In this document: in pieces, positions 1 to 5,591 of the stretch | How positions within the stretch are numbered: position 1 is the stretch's first letter | Layout of the letters: the number at the start of each line of letters is the position of its first letter | Assembly: GCA_009774345.1 (NCBI GenBank) | Contig: VSNR01000207.1 | Span: forward strand, 1-6,860 | Source of the DNA: Lachnospiraceae bacterium | Lineage (GTDB): Bacteria > Bacillota > Clostridia > Lachnospirales > Lachnospiraceae | DNA: 6,860 nucleotides | Direction of reading: 5' to 3' | The notes under the pieces: generated by a model | What the model was told of the DNA's origin: nothing | The model's database searches: none | Seen by the model: the letters and a program-made list of their open reading frames with translations, nothing else | Translations under genes and position numbers: made by a program

Positions 1-24
1 ACATAATCCAAATTTATAGATATG

Positions 25-33
25 ATTATATCA
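25..33 (-). promoter_or_regulatory. possible extended -10 promoter element reading out of the window
   Basis: On the minus strand this reads TGATATAAT, a perfect TATAAT preceded by TGA, which matches an extended -10 element. No good -35 hexamer lies 16-18 bases upstream. It would drive a gene to the left of the window that cannot be seen. The region is AT-rich, so a chance match is quite possible. Confidence 0.25.
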
Positions 34-69
34 CTTCCCATTTCCATTTTCTACCATTCCAACGATTTC

Positions 70-210
70 TCAGTGATACCAGAATTCTAAAGTAATCCTG
101 CGGTATCCATATCGTTCATGGTTTTCATGATAAATAGCCCGTATCTCTTCCTTGATCTTGGTATATTTATCAGGTGCTTTGCTCTTTTTGACATTGATTA
201 CTATACATTT
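70..210 (-). pseudogene. remnant of IS3-family transposase OrfB
   Basis: Minus-strand translation of 180 to 70 gives a piece containing IKEEIRAIYHENHERYGYRR followed by ITLEF and a stop (TGA at 70-72). The ENHxRYGYRRI core is typical of the HTH-like segment just before the integrase core in OrfB of IS3/IS150-type elements. The frame is open only back to a stop near 211, with no start codon. The catalytic DDE region, the rest of the N-terminus and OrfA are all absent, so this is a decayed fragment of roughly 45 codons. No terminal inverted repeats or target duplication were found. It lies about 60 bases beyond the end of the ECF sigma operon, on the same strand. The family match rests on recognising the motif by eye. 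Confidence 0.7.
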
Positions 211-271
211 TCATTGATGCAGGTGTCTTTTTTATGTCTAATATATCACAAGAAAAAAGATTTCAACCCAT

Positions 272-1162
272 TTATCGAATGCAAATCTCTGAAACTGTAT
301 TTTTCACGCCATTGATTTGCAGCCTGACATAAACTTTTCCATTCTCAAATTCATTCAGTGGATATTCCAACGGTTCAGAAAGATTGGTAACGTCTATAGA
401 TTTGACGAGATCTCCCTGTACCAGCCACAGGACAAGCGTTGCACCTTCTGGCACAGTGCCACAGGAAATATCTGCATAGAGCTGCTGCGTGTCTGCATCC
501 TCAATCGTCATCGTATGCTCTTTCACAAATCCAACGCTGGCACTTCTAAAGTCCAGCTTCCAGACATTATCCTGAGAAGAACTGTAATTCATTTGAATCA
601 TGCCCAAATTCCAGACACGGTCATTCGAAGCAGCATCCGTGTTGACACCATCTCCAGCTGCTACTCTGATGAAAAAGCCAATCAGGCATACAAGCATAAG
701 CACCATGCTCAACACATTTGCAGCAATCAATCCAAGATGATGTGTTCCTTGTTTTTCCATCATAAAATTCTCCTTTTTTATAATCTGCGTTCCGCACGCT
801 TCACAATAGTTCGCCCTTACTGAAACCCGGTGCCCACAGGCCTGACAATTCGTCTTTATCTCGGAACGGCGCAAAAAATAGACCAGCAGTCCGATAAAAG
901 GTGTCACCATAAAAACGATAACCGCCCACAGCACCGCATCATCGCCCCGCCTGATACAATCCTGATATACCCACGCTGCAAAAAAAGCGGAAGTGCACAC
1001 TGCAAAAAGCAGAAAGCACAAAAGCAGAAGCGGAATCGTCATGGAAAGACCCTGAAAGCCATCACTTTTTATAAAATACACACCAAACCGCAGTAAAATC
1101 AACAGTACGACAGCCAGAATGCCGATACAAAGCAACACTTTATTTTTGTTTTCTTGTTTCAT
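272..1162 (-). CDS. membrane protein with internal zinc ribbon and C-terminal extracytoplasmic-type domain
   Basis: This is a 296-residue protein and the last gene of the ECF sigma operon. Hydrophobic segments lie at about 9-31, 42-66, 77-97 and 143-168. Between the third and fourth sits a zinc ribbon with paired cysteines C106/C109 and C120/C123 (CQACG...CEACG). The 59-98 stretch (YQDC, then WAVIVFMVTPFIGLLVYFL) resembles the short membrane module found at the N-terminus of phospholipase D-like proteins. Residues 169-296 form a polar, beta-rich domain probably outside the membrane. The ATG overlaps the upstream TGA by four bases (ATGA), with GAGGTG seven bases upstream, so translational coupling is expected. 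Function is unknown; the operon position suggests a sensing or modulating role for the sigma factor. Topology is uncertain, because a cytoplasmic zinc ribbon and an external C-domain do not fit simple alternation from a cytoplasmic N-terminus. I see no GC-rich terminator after its stop. Confidence 0.85.
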   Translation of the reverse strand: MKQENKNKVLLCIGILAVVLLILLRFGVYFIKSDGFQGLSMTIPLLLLCFLLFAVCTSAFFAAWVYQDCIRRGDDAVLWAVIVFMVTPFIGLLVYFLRRSEIKTNCQACGHRVSVRANYCEACGTQIIKKENFMMEKQGTHHLGLIAANVLSMVLMLVCLIGFFIRVAAGDGVNTDAASNDRVWNLGMIQMNYSSSQDNVWKLDFRSASVGFVKEHTMTIEDADTQQLYADISCGTVPEGATLVLWLVQGDLVKSIDVTNLSEPLEYPLNEFENGKVYVRLQINGVKNTVSEICIR

Positions 1163-1536
1163 ACTAGTACACCTCTTTTCTCAATACGGATTGTGATATC
1201 CTCTTTGATATTTGCTCTTTTTACACCCGCGATGGTAAGCACGATTCCAGCCACACCGGCATAAATGCAGACACCCGCGGCAAAATAAGACAGATAAATA
1301 TTTTCAATCACGATCAGTGCACAGACAGCCAGCAAAGAAAACGTGATCAAATTCAAAACCATTGGCAAATACCATAGGGATACTTTGCGCACAGCAGGTT
1401 GCTTTTGCAAAGCAGCTTCTTGTTGATACAGCGCCGCTTTGAGTTTTTGGTTCAGCTCCGGGGCTGGAACATCTGTCATTTCCATAGCAGCCCGAATCAC
1501 TGCATCTATTTCCATATTCGGTTGACTATCTTTCAT
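1159..1536 (-). CDS. small two-helix membrane protein, candidate anti-sigma factor
   Basis: A 125-residue protein: an N-terminal soluble part of about 50 residues rich in Ala, Glu and Gln, then two hydrophobic helices at about 54-77 and 84-104, and a short basic tail. An upstream in-frame ATG at 1545 directly abuts GGAGG (1546-1550) and cannot use it. The ATG at 1536 has that GGAGG nine bases upstream, so it is the chosen start. The gene overlaps the sigma factor stop by 11 bases and its own TGA overlaps the next ATG, so all three are probably translationally coupled. A small membrane protein immediately after an ECF sigma gene is the usual place for its anti-sigma factor, which holds the sigma at the membrane. 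The HxxxCxxC zinc anti-sigma motif is absent and I do not recognise the family, so the role is inferred from position and topology only. Confidence 0.8.
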   Translation of the reverse strand: MKDSQPNMEIDAVIRAAMEMTDVPAPELNQKLKAALYQQEAALQKQPAVRKVSLWYLPMVLNLITFSLLAVCALIVIENIYLSYFAAGVCIYAGVAGIVLTIAGVKRANIKEDITIRIEKRGVLV

Positions 1537-2050
1537 AACCAGCATCCTCCAATCTTTTTTTGATTAATTTTCTTCCCTTAAATAATCGGCTTTTTACGGT
1601 ACCCGGCGGCTTTTTGATAATCACCGCGATCTGCTCTATAGAACAGTCCGAAAGGTAAAACAAGATCAGCGGGACTTGAAACTTTTCAGGAAGCGTTTGT
1701 ATGATTCGACGGACTTGTTCTACCAATTCTTTTTGAAAATAGCGTTCTTCCACGTTTTCTTCGGAACGCAGCATCCTTTCCATTTCATCATCAAGATTGC
1801 TGCAAGGAGCAATTGTATTGCGCCGCGCCCATTTCCGCCTGTCACTTTTCCAAAGATTATGTGCCAATGAGAAAAACAATGCTTTCGGGTTGTTCTCCCA
1901 GTCAAGCGTCCATTCAGTTTCTAACGCCTTTAGGAACGTTTGCTGGTATAAGTCCTCGGCATCCGCCTGATCGGCACAGAGTTTCAGGCAGAATCTGTAA
2001 ATATCTGTGCCAAACGCATCAATGCATGTTTCTATTTCCCTTGCGTTCAC
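1526..2050 (-). CDS. ECF-type RNA polymerase sigma factor (sigma-70 family)
   Basis: A 174-residue protein of normal ECF length. Sigma region 2 covers about residues 12-75 (IYRFCLKLCADQADAEDLYQ, with the DAEDLYQQTFLKAL core-binding helix and a basic segment KSDRRKWARR). Region 4 covers about 108-166 (LPEKFQVPLILFYLSDCSIEQIA, then the helix-turn-helix PPGTVKSRLFKGRKLIKKRL). There is no region 1 or 3, as expected for ECF factors. It would direct RNA polymerase to a dedicated promoter set, typically in response to envelope or other external stress. The start codon is GTG, preceded by a very strong GGGGAGGTGA seven bases upstream. It is first in an operon with two membrane proteins. A TGAACC-N16-CGAATA promoter candidate just upstream suggests autoregulation. 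The signal and regulon cannot be read from this window. Confidence 0.93.
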   Translation of the reverse strand: MNAREIETCIDAFGTDIYRFCLKLCADQADAEDLYQQTFLKALETEWTLDWENNPKALFFSLAHNLWKSDRRKWARRNTIAPCSNLDDEMERMLRSEENVEERYFQKELVEQVRRIIQTLPEKFQVPLILFYLSDCSIEQIAVIIKKPPGTVKSRLFKGRKLIKKRLEDAGYER

Positions 2051-2079
2051 TTTCTCACCTCCCCTGCCTGTTCACTTTA

Positions 2080-2107
2080 TATTCGTCACGACTTTGTCTG
2101 CGGTTCA
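2080..2107 (-). promoter_or_regulatory. candidate ECF-type promoter for the sigma operon
   Basis: The minus strand shows TGAACC (2107-2102), a 16-base spacer and CGAATA (2085-2080). This resembles the TGAAC/N16/CG layout of Gram-positive ECF promoters and would give a start near 2073, about 20 bases before the GTG. A TATAAA overlaps the -10 region but lacks a -35 for the housekeeping sigma. ECF genes commonly autoregulate, which makes the site plausible; the assignment is by eye. Confidence 0.35.
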
Positions 2108-2114
2108 TTTTTTT

Positions 2115-2203
2115 GATCGAGTAGGGGAAGCGTCATTTTCTCCTACTCACCGCGCGACCCGTGCGCCGCCTTAGCGGCATACTTCCTCTGCACGGGTCTG
2201 TGC
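2115..2203 (+). repeat. unit 1 of a tandem 89-base structured repeat (two hairpins, one with 11-base bulge)
   Basis: The unit begins gatcgagtag. Hairpin one pairs 2119-2129 with 2138-2148 (GAGTAGGGGAA with TTCTCCTACTC, 11 pairs with one G-T). Hairpin two pairs GACCCGTGC (2156-2164) with GCACGGGTC (2190-2198), perfect over nine bases. GCGC/GTGC (2152-2155 with 2200-2203) adds further pairs after one unpaired base. Its upper stem GCCG/CGGC (2165-2168 with 2175-2178) starts directly on the 5' side, while the 3' side carries the bulge ATACTTCCTCT (2179-2189). The wobble pairs are G-T on the plus strand, so a plus-strand RNA would fold better than a minus-strand one. I recognise no known RNA family. 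A palindromic DNA repeat or MITE fragment is the alternative. Confidence 0.65.
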
Positions 2204-2292
2204 AATCGAGTAGAGAAGAGTCTGCTTCCACTACTCGCGCGCCGGGCACCCGTCAGCGCTAGCTGACAATCTTCCTTTGGGTGACCGTGTGC
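2204..2292 (+). repeat. unit 2 of the tandem 89-base structured repeat
   Basis: This unit starts aatcgagtag, directly after unit 1, and has the same length. Hairpin one pairs CGAGTAG (2207-2213) with CTACTCG (2231-2237), with GAAG/CTTC inside. Hairpin two pairs CACCC (2247-2251) with GGGTG (2279-2283). GTCAGC/GCTGAC (2252-2257 with 2262-2267) stacks directly on its 5' side, and an 11-base bulge AATCTTCCTTT (2268-2278) lies on the 3' side. The bulge falls at exactly the same unit position (65-75) as in unit 1 and shares CTTCCT. Stem sequences differ from unit 1 while pairing is kept, which suggests the fold is what is conserved. Both units end in GTGC. The terminator of the MFS gene follows within about four bases. 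Confidence 0.65.
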
Positions 2293-2295
2293 ATG

Positions 2296-2323
2296 AAAAA
2301 AAGAGGCAAAAACTGCCCCTTTT
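2296..2323 (-). terminator. Rho-independent terminator of the MFS transporter gene
   Basis: On the minus strand AAAAGGGGCA pairs with TGCCTCTTTT around a GTTTT loop (10 pairs including one G-T), followed by a run of seven T. It begins seven bases after the transporter's stop codon. Read on the plus strand the same stem has an A-C mismatch and only four T, so it works best for the minus strand, but weak bidirectional action is possible. Confidence 0.9.
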
Positions 2324-2330
2324 CAATAAA

Positions 2331-3644
2331 TTATTTTTCCCTATAATGATAATTCTTTAGTTTCCTCCCTGTAAGAATGCAAATCAGACTTCCACTCACG
2401 CCAAGGACAAACATCATGAGTGCCGCGCCAGACCCTTTGCCTGCGCCAAAAAGTGTTTTTAATATAGATAGATGTCCATAGGCGCTCATAAATGGCTCAC
2501 AGATCTGGTCTACCATCAAACCGCCTGCGAACAATCCAATGGGAATCGTAAAAAACTGGAATGTATTTCGGCAGGCGTACACGCGCCCTTGTAGTTCGAC
2601 TGGAATGCTCGTTCTAAGAATCACATCCAGATTGGCGCTCATGACTGGCACAAGTATCCATCCAATGATCTGCCCTACGCACCACAATACCGGCTCTCTG
2701 GAAAATGCCAGCAGGAAATTTTCGGTGCCTAATGAAAACAGCATCGTCAAATAAATGACGCGCACCCTGTCCTTGGGTTTGGGCAGCACTGCGACCAGCA
2801 GGCTGCCAAGAATCATGGCAACGCCAGCGCAGGATGTAACCAGTCCCAGAACCTGCGAACCGCCTCTTGGATTGGGCAGCACATAACCGGGCAGCACTGC
2901 ATCGAAGGCAGATGCGACCAGATTCACCCCAGACATAAAGAAGATGAGCGTCATAATCATGGGATTCTCCCGCAGAAATTGAAGCCCCTCTTTGGCGAGG
3001 TTCAGAACACTTTCGCTGTCTGCCCCCTTCGTTTCCGGGATTCTGATAAAAAACAACAATGTCGCAAACGCGACCGCAAAGCTCCCAAGATCGACTGCAA
3101 TGACAAGGTTCAGCCCCGCCAGCGCATACAGCGCCGTTGCTATGAGCGGATTCAGTATCGACAAAAGCGACCTTGACAGCGAACAAAGCCCACTTGTTTT
3201 CTGATAATATTTTTCAGGGACAATATACGTCATGGCAACCTCGGAAGCCGGCTGCTGCACCGTGTTCATCAATCCCGAAACTGCATTTAAAACATATAAA
3301 TGCCACACCCTCAGACAATCGAGGCGAAACAGGACAAAGATGGTCATCGTACAGACTGCCGCAAACACATCGCAGACCAGCATGGTTTTCTTTTTGTCAA
3401 ATCGGTCTGTCAATGCCCCTGCAAAGATGCTCATCAGCACATATGGCACATACGAACAGATGGTGAGTGCAGCTGTGCTTAACGAAGAACCCGTCTTTTC
3501 ATACAGCCACAATGTCAACGCAAATGCGGTGATGCTGCTGCCAAGCTGGGAGATACTCTGCGTGCTCCAAAGCATCAGAAAGTCTCTCAACTCACTGATT
3601 GCCTGATAGAATTGCTTCCTATTATATATATTCTTAAATTTCAT
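2331..3644 (-). CDS. MFS drug efflux transporter (macrolide-efflux / Mef-like type)
   Basis: A 437-residue integral membrane protein with hydrophobic segments spread over the whole length, consistent with about 12 helices. The N-terminal half shows MFS motif A between helices 2 and 3 (GALTDRFDKKK, about residues 76-86) and a VPEKYYQKTSGL segment followed by a helix, both typical of the macrolide-efflux branch (MFS_3). Members export drugs in exchange for protons; the substrate here cannot be read from sequence. The start at 3644 has AAAGGAG seven bases upstream. A TTG-initiated in-frame extension of 39 codons back to 3761 has no ribosome binding site and crosses the leader hairpins, so it is rejected. 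The leader carries a small peptide ORF and a hairpin that covers this gene's ribosome binding site, which suggests inducible expression. The methyltransferase gene lies upstream on the same strand, and a strong terminator follows. Confidence 0.9.
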   Translation of the reverse strand: MKFKNIYNRKQFYQAISELRDFLMLWSTQSISQLGSSITAFALTLWLYEKTGSSLSTAALTICSYVPYVLMSIFAGALTDRFDKKKTMLVCDVFAAVCTMTIFVLFRLDCLRVWHLYVLNAVSGLMNTVQQPASEVAMTYIVPEKYYQKTSGLCSLSRSLLSILNPLIATALYALAGLNLVIAVDLGSFAVAFATLLFFIRIPETKGADSESVLNLAKEGLQFLRENPMIMTLIFFMSGVNLVASAFDAVLPGYVLPNPRGGSQVLGLVTSCAGVAMILGSLLVAVLPKPKDRVRVIYLTMLFSLGTENFLLAFSREPVLWCVGQIIGWILVPVMSANLDVILRTSIPVELQGRVYACRNTFQFFTIPIGLFAGGLMVDQICEPFMSAYGHLSILKTLFGAGKGSGAALMMFVLGVSGSLICILTGRKLKNYHYREK

Positions 3645-3646
3645 TT

Positions 3647-3752
3647 CTTTGCTCCTTTTCGTTTTTGATTTTCTAAAATATAAAGAAGCAAAGCCTGAGG
3701 ATTTCCGCCAGATGCGGTTCCTCCGTGCAGTCTCCTCAGACTCTGCACGGAG
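3647..3752 (-). promoter_or_regulatory. leader attenuator with Shine-Dalgarno-sequestering hairpin for the MFS gene
   Basis: Three stems can form on the minus strand. Stem A: CTCCGTGCAG (3752-3743) with CTGCACGGAG (3730-3721), ten perfect pairs. Stem B: 3746-3733 with 3701-3688, 14 pairs of which two are G-T, followed by a T-rich tract (TTCTTTATATTTT). Stem C: CTTTGCTTCTTT (3693-3682) with AAAGGAGCAAAG (3658-3647), 12 pairs with one G-T, which buries the transporter's Shine-Dalgarno sequence AAAGGAG. Stem B shares 3688-3693 with stem C and 3743-3746 with stem A, so B excludes both. A is compatible with C. The leader peptide ORF ends inside this region. The arrangement matches translational attenuators of the erm type, or a transcription attenuator if stem B acts as terminator. 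Confidence 0.75.
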
Positions 3753-3774
3753 CAGTTGCAATACAAAGTATCAT
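3736..3774 (-). CDS. 12-residue leader peptide upstream of the MFS gene
   Basis: ATG at 3774 opens a 12-codon frame, MILCIATAPCRV, ending in TGA at 3736. AAAGGA lies eight bases before the ATG, a usable ribosome binding site. The last codons overlap the 5' arm of stem A and most of the 5' arm of stem B of the attenuator. A ribosome paused on this frame would therefore decide which stem forms. Leader peptides of similar length regulate macrolide efflux and rRNA methylase genes in Gram-positive bacteria. The peptide sequence matches none I can name with confidence. Translation is inferred from position, ribosome binding site and overlap with the stems. Confidence 0.6.
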   Translation of the reverse strand: MILCIATAPCRV

Positions 3775-3807
3775 GCCTCTTTTCCTTTCCTGTATTTCCT
3801 ACAATTC

Positions 3808-4590
3808 CTAAGGCTTTCTGGCAAGCTGTAAATCGATGGTATCATAGATGGTAATTTGTCCGCCAAATTGATTAATTACCCGCTCAATTTCGGCAAAAAA
3901 AGCCTTTCTCTTTTCTTCCTCAATGACCATATGATCGGAATACGTTCCCAAAAGAGCCGTGTATTCTGCGGCGTTGAATGTACGTGTTCTATGATAGAGT
4001 TTGTAGCTGATATCTACAAATCCATACTTTTCCGCGATCTCTGCCAGCTTCTTTGCGGATTGTTCATCGTACTCGCTGCCTTCGCTGGAATTTGGCATAT
4101 AGATGTCATAGACCTTTTGAATCGCCTGATGAAGCGCCTCCCTGCCCTTGTCCTTATAAGGATGATTCGCAAAACGGGCAAATGCACCGCCGCTTTTTAG
4201 CAGTTCAAATACTTTTTGATAGCCGATTTCTTCTGGCACCCAATGGAATGCCGTCGCAGAATAAATCAGGTCACAGGAATTATTCTCATATGTAAAATCT
4301 TCAAACTTGGATGTCACCACTGAAAACGCGGGAAATTCCCGAAACTTATGACGGCACAACGCTGCAAAATTGCTGCCATATTCCACCGCAGTTACTTTGC
4401 ATCCTGTCTTTAAGATCGGCAGTGTCGCCTCTCCGCCGCCAATTCCTACCTCTATCGCATGGCTTGACGCGTCGAGCTGCTTGTACTGAAATAAGTCTTC
4501 ATATAATGCCGGAACATATTCGGGACGCATTTTTTCATACTGCTGCACTGCGGTATCAAATGTCCATTCCGCTCCTTTTATACTTGCCAT
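3808..4590 (-). CDS. class I SAM-dependent methyltransferase
   Basis: A 260-residue soluble protein with a Rossmann-fold methyltransferase core. Motif I is AIEVGIGGG (about 45-53), the acidic residue expected at the end of strand 2 is E70 (VTAVEYG), and the SAM-pocket region CDLIYSATAFHWV (about 106-118) fits the Methyltransf_11/25 type. The C-terminal third (SDHMVIEEEKRKAFFAEIERVI) would form the helical substrate part. The substrate is unknown; the residues do not resemble the Erm rRNA methylases. The start at 4590 has AAGGAG eight bases upstream. The longer in-frame version starting at TTG 4665 is excluded because that codon lies in the -35 box of the gene's promoter. The MFS leader begins only about 34 bases after the stop with no terminator between, so co-transcription with the pump is likely. 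Confidence 0.9.
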   Translation of the reverse strand: MASIKGAEWTFDTAVQQYEKMRPEYVPALYEDLFQYKQLDASSHAIEVGIGGGEATLPILKTGCKVTAVEYGSNFAALCRHKFREFPAFSVVTSKFEDFTYENNSCDLIYSATAFHWVPEEIGYQKVFELLKSGGAFARFANHPYKDKGREALHQAIQKVYDIYMPNSSEGSEYDEQSAKKLAEIAEKYGFVDISYKLYHRTRTFNAAEYTALLGTYSDHMVIEEEKRKAFFAEIERVINQFGGQITIYDTIDLQLARKP

Positions 4591-4636
4591 AAAACGTTCT
4601 CCTTTCCTGAGACATAACCTTTTTTCTCTATAAAAA

Positions 4637-4665
4637 ATTATATACTGGAACGCGGTAAAAGGCAA
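4637..4665 (-). promoter_or_regulatory. housekeeping (sigma-A type) promoter of the methyltransferase gene
   Basis: The minus strand reads TTGCCT (4665-4660), a 17-base spacer and a perfect TATAAT (4642-4637). The predicted transcription start is near 4630, giving a leader of about 40 bases before the methyltransferase ATG. It sits in the 85-base gap after the radical SAM pair. It may also supply transcription to the MFS gene. Confidence 0.8.
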
Positions 4666-4675
4666 GCATGAATCA

Positions 4676-5557
4676 TTATCCCAACGCTTTCAGCGATCTG
4701 CGGTATTCCACCATTTCCTCCTCACGCACGGTATCCATCACATGCTGTAATGTGCCAAGCACCGCGTCCCGCTCCTTTGGCAGATATGCGCTGACTGGAT
4801 AAAAATTCGAGACCGAATTAGCAAAAAGATGCGTCCGTATCTGCAAATTTTGGATAAAAATCTGCAATTCCTGCAAGCGTTCTTTCTCCCCGGCGGGGAC
4901 AAAACTTCCCTCCTCCGTCATGCGGTACAGTCTGGTCTCTGGAAACAGCGTGAGTGAATCCACAGAGATAAAATAAGGGTTTAACTGGCTAAAAAGCGCC
5001 GCGCTGTTTCGTGCATTGCGGCGTCCGTTTCCTTTTCCAGCCAGCCCTGTCATATAGACAAAATAATATTCGATTCCCGCCTCATCAAGCTTGCGGCACT
5101 GCTCGAGAATGTCCGCAGCCGTATATCCTTTTCCTGCAAGTGCAAGCGTGGCATCATCACCGCTCTCTGTACCAATACTCAACCCGTTAATCCCCATCGC
5201 GCGCAGTTTTTTGAGCTGCCAGACCTCTTTGTCCCGAATATCACGAATACTCGCAAACATTGCCATGGTCTGGCATTTAATCAGATAATCCCGCGTCGTC
5301 AGCGCGCGCAGTCTCAGATTTTCATAACTCATGGCAAAGGGATTTGCGCCCGTCCAAAATACACGGCGCGCATTGGGCTGATACCGCTTGATTTCCGCCA
5401 AATCCGCCTCAAACTCCTCTAATGGAGACATACGAAACGGCTCATTTTGATATAAACTGCAAAAGTGGCACTGATGATAGGTACACCCACATGTCGCCTG
5501 AATAATCACAGAATCCGCCTCATAGTGCGGACGCCAAGTCCTTCCTGTAAAATGCAT
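4676..5557 (-). CDS. radical SAM protein, downstream paralogue
   Basis: A 293-residue protein. Cysteines C25, C30 and C33 (CTYHQCHFC) form a CX4CX2C cluster motif that would bind the [4Fe-4S] cluster used to cleave SAM. The family standard is CX3CX2C, so one extra residue lies in the first gap. Further conserved blocks are FWTGANPF (about 67-74), in the position of the SAM-contacting glycine-rich strand, and LSIGTESGDD...GKGY (about 126-145), typical of the Elp3/HemN/MiaB-type barrel. An ATG at 5575 would add six residues. The ATG at 5557 is preferred because GAGGTG lies six bases upstream and the product then aligns with its neighbour (MHxTGxxWRPxYEA). It follows that gene after 34 bases, probably in one operon. 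No auxiliary cluster or SPASM domain is visible. Substrate unknown. Confidence 0.9.
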   Translation of the reverse strand: MHFTGRTWRPHYEADSVIIQATCGCTYHQCHFCSLYQNEPFRMSPLEEFEADLAEIKRYQPNARRVFWTGANPFAMSYENLRLRALTTRDYLIKCQTMAMFASIRDIRDKEVWQLKKLRAMGINGLSIGTESGDDATLALAGKGYTAADILEQCRKLDEAGIEYYFVYMTGLAGKGNGRRNARNSAALFSQLNPYFISVDSLTLFPETRLYRMTEEGSFVPAGEKERLQELQIFIQNLQIRTHLFANSVSNFYPVSAYLPKERDAVLGTLQHVMDTVREEEMVEYRRSLKALG

Positions 5558-5591
5558 CTGCATCACCTCTTCCATAACTTCTATTTATAAA

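Noticed and set aside
317..1096. Plus-strand ORFs of 168 and 88 codons opposite the zinc-ribbon protein
   Set aside because: The opposite strand encodes a coherent membrane protein with a zinc ribbon; these frames show low-complexity His/Lys-rich translation typical of antisense shadows.
2115..2292. Known element types for the tandem hairpins: T-box leader, integron attC site, CRISPR repeat
   Set aside because: There is no T-box sequence or terminator pair, no GTTRRRY/RYYYAAC ends, and only two diverged units without spacers.
2614..3186. Minus-strand ORF of 190 codons inside the MFS gene in another frame
   Set aside because: It is a shadow frame of the transporter with no hydrophobic pattern, no recognisable motif and no separate ribosome binding site.
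3721..3752. The 10-base perfect inverted repeat as an intrinsic terminator of the methyltransferase
   Set aside because: No T run follows it on either strand. It fits better as the first stem of the pump leader.
3645..3761. N-terminal extension of the MFS protein to a TTG at 3761
   Set aside because: No ribosome binding site precedes the TTG, the extension is highly charged and not family-like, and the segment is fully used by the leader hairpins. The ATG at 3644 has AAAGGAG at ideal spacing.
4591..4665. N-terminal extension of the methyltransferase to TTG 4665
   Set aside because: It would start in the -35 box of a strong promoter and include the -10 box. The ATG at 4590 has a good ribosome binding site and begins the family-like sequence.
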